NCBI RefSeq assembly: GCF_002217755.1
Contig: NZ_BCFL01000018.1
Coordinates: 186,001 to 250,000 of the forward strand
Source: Streptomyces hyaluromycini
GTDB lineage: Bacteria > Actinomycetota > Actinomycetes > Streptomycetales > Streptomycetaceae
Reading direction: 5' to 3'
Length of the DNA: 64,000 nt
Below the pieces are notes generated by a model that was not told the origin of the DNA, did not search any database, and saw nothing but the letters and a program-made list of their open reading frames with translations. Positions 1 to 8,551 of the stretch are shown here, piece after piece; the stretch's first letter is position 1; each line of letters starts with the position of its first letter. A program made the position numbers and the translations under genes.

Positions 1-576
1 GGGGCGCTCGCGATCGGGTACGCGGTGTTCTACGCGGTGACGACCTGGTCGCTGGCGTACGGGACGGAGCGGCTCGGGGTGAGCCGTACCGTCATGCTGA
101 CCTGCGTGATGGCCGCCGTCGTGGTGAAGGGGTCGCTCACGCCGGTGATGGCCCTGCTGGGCGACCGCTACGGGCGGCGGCCACTGTGCCTGGCGGGGTG
201 CACGGCTGCGGCACTGTGGATGTTCCCGATGGTCGCGCTGCTGGCCACCGGTCAGCCGCTGCTGATGTTCCTCGGGTTCACCGGTGCCCTGATCGCCTTC
301 ATCACCATGTTCTCGGTGATCGCCGCCTATCTGCCGGAGCTCTACGAGCTCCGGGTGCGCTGCACCGGTGCCGCCGTCGGCTACAACCTCGGCGGGGTGC
401 TCGGGGGTGCGCTGACGCCGATCGTGGCGACGGCGCTGGCGGAGCACAGCGGGCGCGTGCCGTGGGCCGTGGGGGCGTATCTGACGGCGATCGCGCTGCT
501 GAGCCTGGGGTGCTTCGCACTGCTGCCGGAGACGCGTCCGGTGCCGGTGGCGGCGGTCGAGCCGGTCGCCGGGTGA
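1..576 (+). CDS. MFS transporter, metabolite:H+ symporter type (C-terminal part)
   Basis: The reading frame is open from the left edge of the window, so the true start and the N-terminal half lie outside. The visible part has about five to six hydrophobic segments and the conserved cytoplasmic loop between helices (LLGDRYGRRP), typical of the major facilitator superfamily. The segment YLPELYELRVRCTGAAVGYN near the C-terminus is characteristic of the MHS subgroup (ShiA, KgtP, ProP relatives), which import organic acids or osmolytes with protons. The substrate cannot be told. It ends 15 bp from the convergent antiporter gene. Confidence 0.85.
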   Translation, partial: GALAIGYAVFYAVTTWSLAYGTERLGVSRTVMLTCVMAAVVVKGSLTPVMALLGDRYGRRPLCLAGCTAAALWMFPMVALLATGQPLLMFLGFTGALIAFITMFSVIAAYLPELYELRVRCTGAAVGYNLGGVLGGALTPIVATALAEHSGRVPWAVGAYLTAIALLSLGCFALLPETRPVPVAAVEPVAG

Positions 577-591
577 GGGCTTCCGGACCGG

Positions 592-1692
592 CTACGGGTT
601 GATCGCCAGTTCCAGGTAGGCGGCGAACAGCACCAGGTGGACGCCGCCTTGCAGCGGTGTGGCCCGGCCCGGCACCACGGTCAGGGAGCTGACCACCACG
701 GTCAGCGCGAGCAGCAGCATGTGGGTGGCGCTCAGGCCGAGGACCAGGGGGCCGGAGAGCCAGACGGAGGCGAGTGCCACTGCGGGGATGGTCAGGCCGA
801 TGCTGGCCATGGCCGAGCCGAGCGCCAGGTTGAGGCTGGTCTGCACCCGGTCACGGCGGGCCGAGCGCAGGGCGGCGATGGTCTCGGGGAGCAGCACGAG
901 CAGGGCGATGACCACACCGACGACGGCTTGGTGCAGGCCGGCCGCCGCGACGCCCGACTCCATCGTCGGCGACACACCCTTGGCCAGTCCGACGACCCCG
1001 ACCAGAGCAAGTCCCAGCAGGCCGAGGCTGATCCAGGCGGCGCGCGCGGACGGGGCCGCGGCGTGGTCGTCGGCGGTGATCACCTCGCCCTGCCGGGTGA
1101 TCGGCAGGAAGTAGTCACGGTGCCGTACGGTCTGGGTCGCCACGAACAGGCCGTACAGGATCAGCGACGACAGGGCCGCGAACGTCAGTTGCACACCGGA
1201 GAACTCCGGGCCCGGTTTGCTGGTGGTGAAGGTCGGCAGCACCAGGCTGAGCGTGGCCAGGGTGGCCACCGTCGCCAGCGCGGCACCGGTGCCCTCGGGG
1301 TTGAAGACCGCGGTGCCGTGGCGGAGCGAGGCGACGAGGAGACAGAGGCCGACGATGCCGTTGCAAGTGATCATCACGGCGGCGAAGACCGTGTCCCGGG
1401 CCAGGGTGGAGCTCTTGGCGCCGCCGTCGACCATGAGGGTGACGATCAGGGCGACCTCGATGATCGTGACGGCGATGGCGAGGACCAGGGAGCCGAAGGG
1501 TTCGCCGACCCGGTGGGCCACGACCTCGGCGTGGTGGACCGCGGCGAGGACCGATCCGGCGAGGACCACGGTCACCAGCGCGACGACCGCGCCGGGCAGA
1601 CTACGGCCCCAGGTGAACAGGAGCAGGACGACCGCGAGCACCGGCACGAGGAGCGTCCACTGGGTGGTGAGCGGCCTGAGCCGAGTGATCAT
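592..1692 (-). CDS. Calcium/proton antiporter (ChaA/CAX-like)
   Basis: A 366-residue integral membrane protein. It has about eleven hydrophobic helices and two copies of the cation-exchanger acidic motif: an early one around residues 60-80 (VGEPFGSLVLAIAVTIIEVA) and a later one (LLVLLPETIAALRSARRDRV). The central loop holds a charged linker (RQGEVITADDHAA). These features fit the ChaA branch of Ca2+:cation antiporters, which expel Ca2+ or Na+ in exchange for H+. The ATG at 1692 was chosen because the family begins close to the first helix. A longer frame back to 1770 adds a basic, non-membrane segment and has no better ribosome site. The exact ion is unknown. Confidence 0.85.
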   Translation of the reverse strand: MITRLRPLTTQWTLLVPVLAVVLLLFTWGRSLPGAVVALVTVVLAGSVLAAVHHAEVVAHRVGEPFGSLVLAIAVTIIEVALIVTLMVDGGAKSSTLARDTVFAAVMITCNGIVGLCLLVASLRHGTAVFNPEGTGAALATVATLATLSLVLPTFTTSKPGPEFSGVQLTFAALSSLILYGLFVATQTVRHRDYFLPITRQGEVITADDHAAAPSARAAWISLGLLGLALVGVVGLAKGVSPTMESGVAAAGLHQAVVGVVIALLVLLPETIAALRSARRDRVQTSLNLALGSAMASIGLTIPAVALASVWLSGPLVLGLSATHMLLLALTVVVSSLTVVPGRATPLQGGVHLVLFAAYLELAINP

Positions 1693-1744
1693 GCAGCGAT
1701 GGTGGCAGAGGCGTACACGCTTCGCATTCCGGTCCTTTCTGGCT

Positions 1745-1779
1745 CCGGGGGCCCGCCGCGGGCGCGGCACGGCCCCCGG
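1745..1779 (-). terminator. Hairpin terminator of the ABM-like gene
   Basis: An inverted repeat CCGGGGGC / GCCCCCGG with a GC-rich loop lies just past the 3' end of the leftward gene that stops at 1803, and before the antiporter start. It has no clear U-tract, which is common for Streptomyces terminators. Confidence 0.4.
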
Positions 1780-1802
1780 GTCGTACGGGTGCGGTCGGGC
1801 GG

Positions 1803-2105
1803 TTACGTGAAGTCGGTCAGGTCCACGACGTCACAGTCGGTGAAGGACGGCGGCCGGATACACAGGGCGGCCATCTGCTCGGCGAACTTGCTCGTCTCGG
1901 GGTCGTTGCTGTTCTGCATGGCCTCCTCGTAGGAGTTGAACTCGATGACGCCGAGGTAGTGGCCGGGCCGGCTCCGGTCCTTGAGGATCAGGCGGCGCGT
2001 GGGGCTGTTCTCGCGGCCGGCGAGCCGGCTGCCCATCTCGTCGGCGAGGGCCTTCATCTCGTCGATGCGGTCGGTCTCGAAGTCGATGATCTGGACGAAT
2101 GTCAC
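1803..2105 (-). CDS. Small ABM-like (dimeric alpha-beta barrel) protein of unknown function
   Basis: A 100-residue protein (starting VTFVQIIDFE). The GTG at 2105 has a strong GGAGG site 6 bases upstream, which decides the start over the longer frame. The alternation of strands and helices (FVQIIDF, IDEMKALADEM, HYLGVIEFNSYEEAMQNS) is that of the antibiotic-biosynthesis-monooxygenase-like ferredoxin fold, whose members often dimerise and sometimes bind haem or small phenolics. No catalytic residues can be assigned. It is transcribed away from the terC module and probably stands alone. Confidence 0.75.
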   Translation of the reverse strand: MTFVQIIDFETDRIDEMKALADEMGSRLAGRENSPTRRLILKDRSRPGHYLGVIEFNSYEEAMQNSNDPETSKFAEQMAALCIRPPSFTDCDVVDLTDFT

Positions 2106-2235
2106 GGTTGCCTCCACCGGGCGGCGGCATCCCCGGACCGGGGACGTTCCGCCACCCAACGAAGCAGCCTGAGCGGTGGGTCGGCAATGCGCTTCGCACC
2201 ACTGCGCGGGGTGGTTGTTCCTACGTCCGACGTGG

Positions 2236-3237
2236 TCAGACGTCGATGCTGTCCTTCGGAGCGCCTTCGCTCGGAGCCTGCGCCGCCTCGGCCGCCGCCT
2301 GCTTCCTGGAGGCCCTCAGGCTGGTGATCGTGGTGACGATCAGGACCCCGCAGATCACGCCGAGCGAGACCGGGATGCTGATCTCCGGCACATGGACGCC
2401 GGACTCGTGAAGCGCGTGCAGCACCAGCTTGACGCCGATGAAGCCGAGGATGATCGACAGGCCGTAGGACAGGTGGACCAGCTTCCTCAGCAGTCCGCCG
2501 ACGAGGAAGTACAGCTGCCGCAGACCCATCAGCGCGAAGGCGTTGGCCGTGAAGACGATGTACGGGTCCTGCGTCAGGCCGAAGATCGCGGGGATGGAGT
2601 CCAGCGCGAACAGTACGTCGGTCGTACCGATCGCGAGCATCACGACCAGCATCGGGGTCATGACCCGCTTGCCGTTCTGCTGGATCCACAGCTTGGTGCC
2701 GTGGTAGCGGTCGGCCACGCCGAACCTGCGCTCCGCGGCCTTGAGCAGCTTGTTCTCCTCGAACTCCTCTTCCTCCTCGTCGGCCCGGGCCTCCTGGATC
2801 AGCTTCCAGGCGGTCCAGATGAGGAAGGCACCGAAGAGGTAGAAGACCCACGAGAAGCTGGCGAGGATCGCGGCGCCCGCGGCGATGAAGGCGGCCCGCA
2901 GCACCAGGGCTATGAGGACACCAACGAGCAGCACCCGCTGCTGGTACTGCGAGGGCACAGCGAACTTCGCCATGATCAGGACGAAGACGAAGAGGTTGTC
3001 GACGCTCAGCGACTTCTCGGTGATGAAGCCCGCGAAGAACTCGCCGGCGGGCTGGCCGCCGCCGAAGACGAGCAGGCCGAGGCCGAAGAGTCCGGCCAGG
3101 GCGATCCAGACGACGGTCCAGATTCCGGCTTCCTTGATGGACACGTCATGCGGTTTGCGGCCGATGAAGAAGTCGACCGCGATCAGGGCGGCCAGACCCA
3201 GGATGGTGAGGACCCACAGGGTCACGGATACATCCAC
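2236..3237 (-). CDS. terC: TerC/Alx family membrane protein (probable manganese exporter)
   Basis: A 333-residue protein with about nine transmembrane helices. It carries the TerC signatures: an acidic residue pair in ITEKSLSVDNLFVFVLIM (around residues 73-90) and a second repeat IGTTDVLFALDSIPAIFGLT (around 204-223). The middle cytoplasmic loop is very acidic (ADEEEEEFEENKLL). The TerC/Alx family is linked to tellurite resistance and, in better-studied members, to Mn2+ efflux and metalation of secreted enzymes. The ATG has an ideal CCGGAGG site. The long leader contains a probable yybP-ykoY riboswitch, which supports a manganese role. Two TerD-type genes lie directly upstream on the same strand. 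Confidence 0.92.
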   Translation of the reverse strand: MDVSVTLWVLTILGLAALIAVDFFIGRKPHDVSIKEAGIWTVVWIALAGLFGLGLLVFGGGQPAGEFFAGFITEKSLSVDNLFVFVLIMAKFAVPSQYQQRVLLVGVLIALVLRAAFIAAGAAILASFSWVFYLFGAFLIWTAWKLIQEARADEEEEEFEENKLLKAAERRFGVADRYHGTKLWIQQNGKRVMTPMLVVMLAIGTTDVLFALDSIPAIFGLTQDPYIVFTANAFALMGLRQLYFLVGGLLRKLVHLSYGLSIILGFIGVKLVLHALHESGVHVPEISIPVSLGVICGVLIVTTITSLRASRKQAAAEAAQAPSEGAPKDSIDV

Positions 3238-3269
3238 TGTTGCCTCCGGTTAGTGAACGGCAAAGATTT

Positions 3270-3395
3270 CGCGTTGCGCTACCGGAGGTCTCTTCCACCC
3301 GAGACGGGCCGACGCCCCGGGATCCGACCGGATCCGTATTGACGGGTACGCCGCAGCAGACAGGGAGTACTCCCCTCCGTACGGAGAACAGTACC
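3270..3395 (-). promoter_or_regulatory. Probable yybP-ykoY (Mn2+-sensing) riboswitch in the terC leader
   Basis: Reading leftward, the leader has the two hallmark loops of the yybP-ykoY class. GGGGAGTA (3375-3368) is preceded by GGAGG, which can pair with CCTCC further on (about 3288-3284) as stem P1. GTCAATACGG (3343-3334) sits after a C-rich stem. The order, spacing and position before a TerC gene match what is known of this class, which senses Mn2+ and controls terC/alx/mntP-type genes. Element ends are approximate. A covariance-model search (Rfam RF00080) would settle it. Confidence 0.6.
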
Positions 3396-3459
3396 CCAAT
3401 CACCAAGGGAAGGTAAAGCACTTGGCAAAAGAAAGACCAAATTGCCAGCTCAGGGGACT

Positions 3460-5577
3460 TTACATGCGCTTGGTGCGGGCTGCCGAGACCTGGGTGAGCA
3501 CCTGCTGGAGCACATGGCTGCCAGGAGGTACGAGGCAGGGCTCGTAGGTCCAGGCATGTCCCACCCACGGGTCGGCCAGGTGATCGTCCGGTACCGGGGT
3601 GAGTCGCATCAGCGAACGCCAGAGCGGATCGAGCAACGGGCCGTAGGCGGCGGCGTCCTCACGATCGGCGACCAGGAGGAGATGGACTCCGACGTCCGGG
3701 CCTTCGTCCGCGAGATAGCGCAGTTGGGTGACGGCCCGGTCGTCGAAGCCGTGCGGGAAGTCGTTCACGATCAGCAGCTGCCGCGAGGTGTCCAGACCGG
3801 GCGGCAGCGCGTCTGGCGCACCGCCGCGGACCGCCATCTGCACAAGGTCGACGCGCTCGGTGAGCCGCCCCAGCACGCCCGTCACACCGGCGGCACCCGT
3901 CGCGGGCGGCGCGTCCAGCGCACCGGCCCCCGTCAGCGGGGCGAGTGCGGACGCGCCGGCACCGGCCGGATCGATGACCTGCACGCCGAACTCCCCCGCC
4001 GGATGGACGGCGAGCAGCCGGGCCGTGAGCGCCACCGCCGACTGCAGAGCGAGGTGCCGCAGCTCACCTGCCTCCTCGTGCCGGGACGCGTCGGGCACGC
4101 CGCTGTCGATCCACAGGCCCCGCTCCAGAGGCAGCCGGACCAGCATCGGGATGCGCAGCGGGGCGCTCTCCGGCAGGCGGAGGTCGCCCAGCCGGATGGC
4201 CAGCGGCGGCTCCGCCGGCACCCGGTAGCCGTGCCAGACCGGGTTGTCCCAGCGGGCGTACTCCGGTGGCAGCGCGGGCTCGACGACCTCGGACTCGGCG
4301 GTGAGCTGGGCGAGGTCCCGGTCGAGAGCCGCCCGGGCCTGGTCGACCAGCTGGGCCTGCCGGGCCTCGGCCGCCTCGCGTGCTGCGTCGCCCACCGAGC
4401 CCAGTCGGCTGCGCGGGTCGGAGAGGACCTGGTCGAGCTCCTTCTCCATGCGCGACTCGGCGAAGTCGAGAGCGCTGCGATAGGCGGCGGTGGAGCGGGC
4501 CAGGTCCTCGAACATGCCCCAGACCTGGTTGTAGAGCCGCTCGTCCATGGACCAGCCGACCGCGTCACCGGCGACGGGCGGCGCGGGCCCGTCTGCCGAA
4601 GTGGGAGCCTCGGGGGCCGGGGGCCCGGACGCCTGGCGGCGCTTCGGATGCGTGTAGTCGATGGGGCCGCCGGTGGGTGTGGCGGCCGCCGGGAGGCCCG
4701 AACCGACGGCGTCCGGGGTGCCGCCCGGCCCGCCGGACGCCGAGGCCCCGCCCGGCCCGCCGGAGGCCGAGGCCCCGCCCGGTCCGCCGGAGGCCGGGAG
4801 CCGGCCCGATTCACCGGATGCCGGGGGCCGGCCGCCGTCGGGCGCCGGGGCCATCTCGGCGGCTCCCTCGGAGAGGGCAGGCAGGCCGACGCTGTCGCCG
4901 GATGTCTGGACGTCGTACGGAGACCCGGCGGCGGAGGCGGTGCCCTGCAGATCTGGGCCGGTGACGGGGGCGGCCGTACGACGGGAGCGGTCGGTGTCCG
5001 CGGTGCGCGCCGGGACCGAGCGGGCCAGACCGCGCGCCACCGCTTCCTCGATCCCACGGGCGAGTTCGGCGGCCTGGGGCAGGCCCTGGTCGGTGAGGAG
5101 CGCCGTGAGGCCGTCCGCGTAGCCCTGGCCCACCGCGCGGATCTTCCAGGCGGCCTGGCGGCGGTAGAGCTCCAGAGCGACGACCGCCGACTCTGCGTCA
5201 AGGCCGGTGAGGGTGTAGCCGGCGACCTCGGTGCCGTCGAGGCCGGTGACCGCGGCACGCGGTGCGGCGAGGGCGCCGAAGCGGAGCGGACCGCCGGGCG
5301 CGGCGGGCAGGGCGATCAGGACGCTGACCCGGTGCACGGTCTCGGGCATGGCGTCGAGGTCGACGGCGAGCCGGTGTTCGGCGGCCGCCTGCCGGGAGAC
5401 CTCGATCCCGGGCAGCGTGGGCGCGCCCGGATGGGCCACCCCGTCGCCGTCCCGCACCCGCCCGCTCTCGTCGGCGAGGGTGGCCCCGGCCAGGACCGGC
5501 GCGGCGGCCGAGATCCGGATCTCGATCCGGTTCCGCGAGAGCGGATGGTTCTGCCCGCGCACCAGCTCGGCCGTCAT
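3460..5577 (-). CDS. TerD-domain protein fused to an FtsK/P-loop-like C-terminal region
   Basis: A 705-residue protein. Residues 1-190 form a TerD-type domain (HRLAVDLDAMPETVHRVSVL, GYTLTGLDAESAVVALELYR). Residues 195-310 are a Gly/Ser/Pro-rich disordered linker containing a 9-residue tandem repeat. Residues 330-430 look like a membrane-free helical region. Residues 440-700 resemble the degraded FtsK/HerA-like ATPase region described for large Ter proteins (LLIVNDFPHGFDDRAVTQL, GVHLLLVADREDA). No intact Walker A is visible. The gene lies 50 bp downstream of terD on the same strand, so the two are likely one operon. The family is predicted to assemble stress-response complexes at the membrane. 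Its biochemical role is unknown. Confidence 0.8.
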   Translation of the reverse strand: MTAELVRGQNHPLSRNRIEIRISAAAPVLAGATLADESGRVRDGDGVAHPGAPTLPGIEVSRQAAAEHRLAVDLDAMPETVHRVSVLIALPAAPGGPLRFGALAAPRAAVTGLDGTEVAGYTLTGLDAESAVVALELYRRQAAWKIRAVGQGYADGLTALLTDQGLPQAAELARGIEEAVARGLARSVPARTADTDRSRRTAAPVTGPDLQGTASAAGSPYDVQTSGDSVGLPALSEGAAEMAPAPDGGRPPASGESGRLPASGGPGGASASGGPGGASASGGPGGTPDAVGSGLPAAATPTGGPIDYTHPKRRQASGPPAPEAPTSADGPAPPVAGDAVGWSMDERLYNQVWGMFEDLARSTAAYRSALDFAESRMEKELDQVLSDPRSRLGSVGDAAREAAEARQAQLVDQARAALDRDLAQLTAESEVVEPALPPEYARWDNPVWHGYRVPAEPPLAIRLGDLRLPESAPLRIPMLVRLPLERGLWIDSGVPDASRHEEAGELRHLALQSAVALTARLLAVHPAGEFGVQVIDPAGAGASALAPLTGAGALDAPPATGAAGVTGVLGRLTERVDLVQMAVRGGAPDALPPGLDTSRQLLIVNDFPHGFDDRAVTQLRYLADEGPDVGVHLLLVADREDAAAYGPLLDPLWRSLMRLTPVPDDHLADPWVGHAWTYEPCLVPPGSHVLQQVLTQVSAARTKRM
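4722..4802. repeat. 27-bp coding tandem repeat (Gly/Ser/Pro linker)
   Basis: About three near-identical copies of a 27-bp unit encode the repeated nonapeptide SGGPGGASA in the linker of the TerD-FtsK-like protein. The unit is a multiple of three, so copy number can change without breaking the frame. Confidence 0.8.
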
Positions 5578-5627
5578 TGCCCGTGTCCCCCTGTGTGTCG
5601 TTGACCTCGTGTGCCGCCGGGCCGCTG

Positions 5628-6206
5628 CTAGAGGATGGGCAGGATCGACGGCACCAGGTCCTGGAAGGTGCGGCCCTTGGCCGGGACGCCCAGGGCCGTC
5701 AGCGTCCAGCCGGATCCCGACCGGTGCACCTTCGCCATGATCTGGGCGGTGTACTCGCCGCCGCCGTCGAGCGTGTAGCGGGCGAGTTCCTGGCCGGTGG
5801 TCTCGTCGACCAGCCGGCAGAAGGCGTTCTGCACTTCCTGGAAGGTCTGGCCGGTGAAGGAGTTGACGGTGAAGATGATCTGGTCGACATGGACCGGGAC
5901 GCGTGCGAGGTCGACGAGGATGGCCTCGTCGTCGCCGCCCTGGCCCGCGCCGCCGACGAGGTTGTCGCCCGTGTGGCGGACCGAGCCGTCGTCGCTCACC
6001 AGGTGGCGGAAGAACACGACGTCGACGGGCTGCTTGTCGGCGAACAGCACCGCCGAGGCGTCCAGGTCGATCTCACGGGTACGCGAACCGAACAGCCCGC
6101 GCCGGGGCGCCGCCTTCCAACCAAGACCCATGCGGACCGCGCTCAGGGAGCCGCCGTCCTTCTTCTCCAGGCTGATGGCCTGACCCTTGGTCATGTTGAC
6201 GGTCAC
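5628..6206 (-). CDS. terD: TerD family calcium-binding stress protein
   Basis: A 192-residue protein with the usual TerD length. It has the acidic Ca2+-binding segments characteristic of the family: DLDASAVLF (around residues 46-54), then VSDDGSVRHTGDNLVG and GGDDEAILVDL, followed by the conserved IIFTVNSFTGQTFQEVQNA. The GTG at 6206 has AGGGGAAG 6 bases upstream. TerD proteins are cytoplasmic and confer tellurite, phage and oxidative stress tolerance by an unresolved mechanism. A close match to the DNA-damage promoter of PafBC type stands about 57 bases upstream, so this gene and the fusion gene after it may be damage-inducible. Confidence 0.93.
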   Translation of the reverse strand: MTVNMTKGQAISLEKKDGGSLSAVRMGLGWKAAPRRGLFGSRTREIDLDASAVLFADKQPVDVVFFRHLVSDDGSVRHTGDNLVGGAGQGGDDEAILVDLARVPVHVDQIIFTVNSFTGQTFQEVQNAFCRLVDETTGQELARYTLDGGGEYTAQIMAKVHRSGSGWTLTALGVPAKGRTFQDLVPSILPIL

Positions 6207-6262
6207 GGCTGCTTCCCCTCGTCAGATGTCCCCTGCTGCCGCGGAGTCCGCGGTTGACCAAA

Positions 6263-6285
6263 ACCCTATGCAGCGCCACTGACAG
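6263..6285 (-). promoter_or_regulatory. PafBC/RecA-NDp-type DNA-damage promoter of terD
   Basis: On the minus strand: CTGTCAGTG, 8 bases, TAGGGT. The consensus is TTGTCRGTG-N8-TANNNT, so 8 of 9 bases of the upstream box and a full -10 are matched. Transcription would start about 50 bases before the terD GTG. Confidence 0.7.
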
Positions 6286-6363
6286 TGCCGAACCCTGGCC
6301 CGCGCTTTGTGTCGGTCTTGCAACACTTCGCGCCCTTGCCGGGGTCCGGCGGAAGCCCAGAGG

Positions 6364-8511
6364 TCAGGCCAGGCCCGCCTCCCTCATCTGGCGCAGTTCC
6401 TTCTTCATCTCGGAGACCTCGTCGCGCAGCCGGGCCGCGATCTCGAACTGCAGATCCGCGGCGGCGGCACGCATACGCTCCGTCATCTCCTCGATCTGTT
6501 CGGCGAGTTCGGCCGCCGGACGATCGGTGGGCACCGCTTCCTTCGCCTTGCCCTTGGCGGCCTTGCCTGCCTTCGCGCCCTTGGCCGCCTTGTCCCCCAG
6601 GGAGGGAACCGGGGCCTTGGCACCCTTGCCGTCCTTCAGCTTGCGGTAGCCCGAGCCGAGCAGCTGTTCGGTGTCGACCTCTTCGCGGGCGATCTGCGCG
6701 ACGATGTCGTTGATCTTCTTCCGGAGCGGCTGCGGATCGATGCCGTTCGCCGTGTTGTAGGCGACCTGCTTCTCCCGGCGCCGGTTGGTCTCGTCGATGG
6801 CCCTCTCCATCGCCGGGGTGATCTTGTCGGCGTACATGTGGACCTCGCCGGAGACGTTGCGCGCCGCGCGGCCGATGGTCTGGATCAGCGAGGTGCCGGA
6901 GCGCAGGAAGCCCTCCTTGTCCGCGTCGAGGATCGCCACCAGGGACACCTCGGGCAGGTCGAGGCCCTCACGGAGGAGGTTGATGCCGACCAGGACGTCG
7001 AACTCGCCGGAGCGCAGCTCGCGCAGCAGCTCGACGCGGCGCAGGGTGTCGACGTCGCTGTGCAGATAGCGCACCTGGATGCCGAGCTCCAGGAAGTAGT
7101 CCGTGAGGTCCTCGGCCATCTTCTTGGTGAGTGTGGTGACCAGGACGCGCTCGTCCTTCTCGGTGCGCTTGCGGATCTCGTGCACCAGGTCGTCGATCTG
7201 GCCCTCGGTGGGCTTGACGACGACCTCCGGGTCGACCAGGCCGGTGGGACGGATGATCTGCTCGACGACGCCGTCCCCACGGGAGAGCTCATATTTACCG
7301 GGGGTCGCCGACAGGTACACGGCCTGCCCGATCCGCTCCTGGAACTCCTCCCACTTCAGGGGGCGGTTGTCCAGGGCGGAGGGCAGCCGGAAGCCGTGGT
7401 CCACGAGGGTGCGCTTGCGGGAGGCGTCGCCCTCGTACATGGCACCGATCTGCGGCACGGTGACATGCGACTCGTCGATGACGAGCAGGAAGTCGTCCGG
7501 GAAGTAGTCGAGCAGGGTGTTCGGCGGGGAGCCGGGCAGGCGGCCGTCGAAGTGCATCGAGTAGTTCTCCACGCCGGAGCAGCTGCCGATCTGGCGGAGC
7601 ATCTCGATGTCGTACGTGGTGCGCATCCGCAGCCGCTGGGCCTCCAGGAGCTTGCCCTGTTTCTCCAGTTCCGCCAGGCGCTCCCCCAGTTCCTTCTCGA
7701 TGTCGTTGACGGCCCGCTCCAGGCGCTCGGGACCCGCGATGTAGTGGGAGGCCGGGAAGACGTACAGCTGCTGGTCGTCGCTGATGATCTCGCCGGTGAG
7801 CGGGTGCAGCGTGGACAGTGCCTCGATCTCGTCGCCGAACATCTCGATGCGGACGGCGAGCTCCTCGTAGACCGGGAAGATCTCGATGGTGTCGCCTCGG
7901 ACGCGGAAGGTGCCGCGGGTGAACGCCATGTCGTTGCGCGTGTACTGGATGTCCACGAAGCGGCGCAGCAGGTCGTCGCGGTCGATCTCGTCGCCCACGC
8001 GCAGCGGGACCATCCGGTCGACGTACTCCTGCGGGGTACCGAGGCCGTAGATGCAGGAGACGGAGGCGACCACGATCACGTCGCGGCGGGTGAGCAGCGA
8101 GTTGGTGGCGGAGTGGCGCAGCCGCTCGACCTCCTCGTTGATCGAGGAGTCCTTCTCGATGTAGGTGTCCGACTGCGGGACGTACGCCTCGGGCTGGTAG
8201 TAGTCGTAGTACGAGACGAAGTATTCGACCGCGTTGTTCGGGAGAAGCTCGCGGAACTCGTTGGCCAGCTGGGCTGCCAGCGTCTTGTTCGGCGCCATCA
8301 CCAGGGTGGGGCGCTGGAGCTTCTCGATCATCCACGCGGTGGTGGCGGACTTGCCGGTGCCGGTCGCGCCGAGCAGGACGACATCCTTCTCACCGGCCTC
8401 GATGCGCTTGGCCAGCTCGGCGATGGCCGCCGGCTGGTCGCCGCTGGGCTGGTACGGGCTGACGACCTCGAAAGGCGCCACCGTGCGTTCGATGTGGGAA
8501 ACGGGCCGCAT
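6364..8511 (-). CDS. uvrB: Excinuclease ABC subunit B (UvrB)
   Basis: A 715-residue protein, slightly longer than the bacterial norm. Residues 48-55 are the Walker A motif (GATGTGKS). The damage-probing beta-hairpin follows ([19 protein letters not shown]). DESH is the Walker B box and QTIGRAARN is helicase motif VI. The C-terminal UVR domain, which contacts UvrA/UvrC, occupies the last 45 residues. A lysine/alanine-rich insert ([19 protein letters not shown]) separates it from the core. UvrB loads at lesions in nucleotide excision repair. The start at 8511 is favoured over 8541 because the extra ten codons overlap the promoter, whose -10 box lies 7 bases before the ATG. Confidence 0.98.
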   Translation of the reverse strand: MRPVSHIERTVAPFEVVSPYQPSGDQPAAIAELAKRIEAGEKDVVLLGATGTGKSATTAWMIEKLQRPTLVMAPNKTLAAQLANEFRELLPNNAVEYFVSYYDYYQPEAYVPQSDTYIEKDSSINEEVERLRHSATNSLLTRRDVIVVASVSCIYGLGTPQEYVDRMVPLRVGDEIDRDDLLRRFVDIQYTRNDMAFTRGTFRVRGDTIEIFPVYEELAVRIEMFGDEIEALSTLHPLTGEIISDDQQLYVFPASHYIAGPERLERAVNDIEKELGERLAELEKQGKLLEAQRLRMRTTYDIEMLRQIGSCSGVENYSMHFDGRLPGSPPNTLLDYFPDDFLLVIDESHVTVPQIGAMYEGDASRKRTLVDHGFRLPSALDNRPLKWEEFQERIGQAVYLSATPGKYELSRGDGVVEQIIRPTGLVDPEVVVKPTEGQIDDLVHEIRKRTEKDERVLVTTLTKKMAEDLTDYFLELGIQVRYLHSDVDTLRRVELLRELRSGEFDVLVGINLLREGLDLPEVSLVAILDADKEGFLRSGTSLIQTIGRAARNVSGEVHMYADKITPAMERAIDETNRRREKQVAYNTANGIDPQPLRKKINDIVAQIAREEVDTEQLLGSGYRKLKDGKGAKAPVPSLGDKAAKGAKAGKAAKGKAKEAVPTDRPAAELAEQIEEMTERMRAAAADLQFEIAARLRDEVSEMKKELRQMREAGLA

Positions 8512-8518
8512 GGGTTCC

Positions 8519-8541
8519 ACCGTACGACCCCGCACTGACAA
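8519..8541 (-). promoter_or_regulatory. PafBC/RecA-NDp-type DNA-damage promoter of uvrB
   Basis: On the minus strand: TTGTCAGTG, 8 bases, TACGGT, which matches every defined position of the consensus. The -10 box ends 7 bases before the uvrB ATG, predicting a leaderless transcript. Confidence 0.88.
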
Positions 8542-8551
8542 CCGGTTCTGA

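Noticed and set aside
6307..8538. 743-codon plus-strand frame opposite uvrB
   Set aside because: uvrB motifs are unmistakable on the minus strand.
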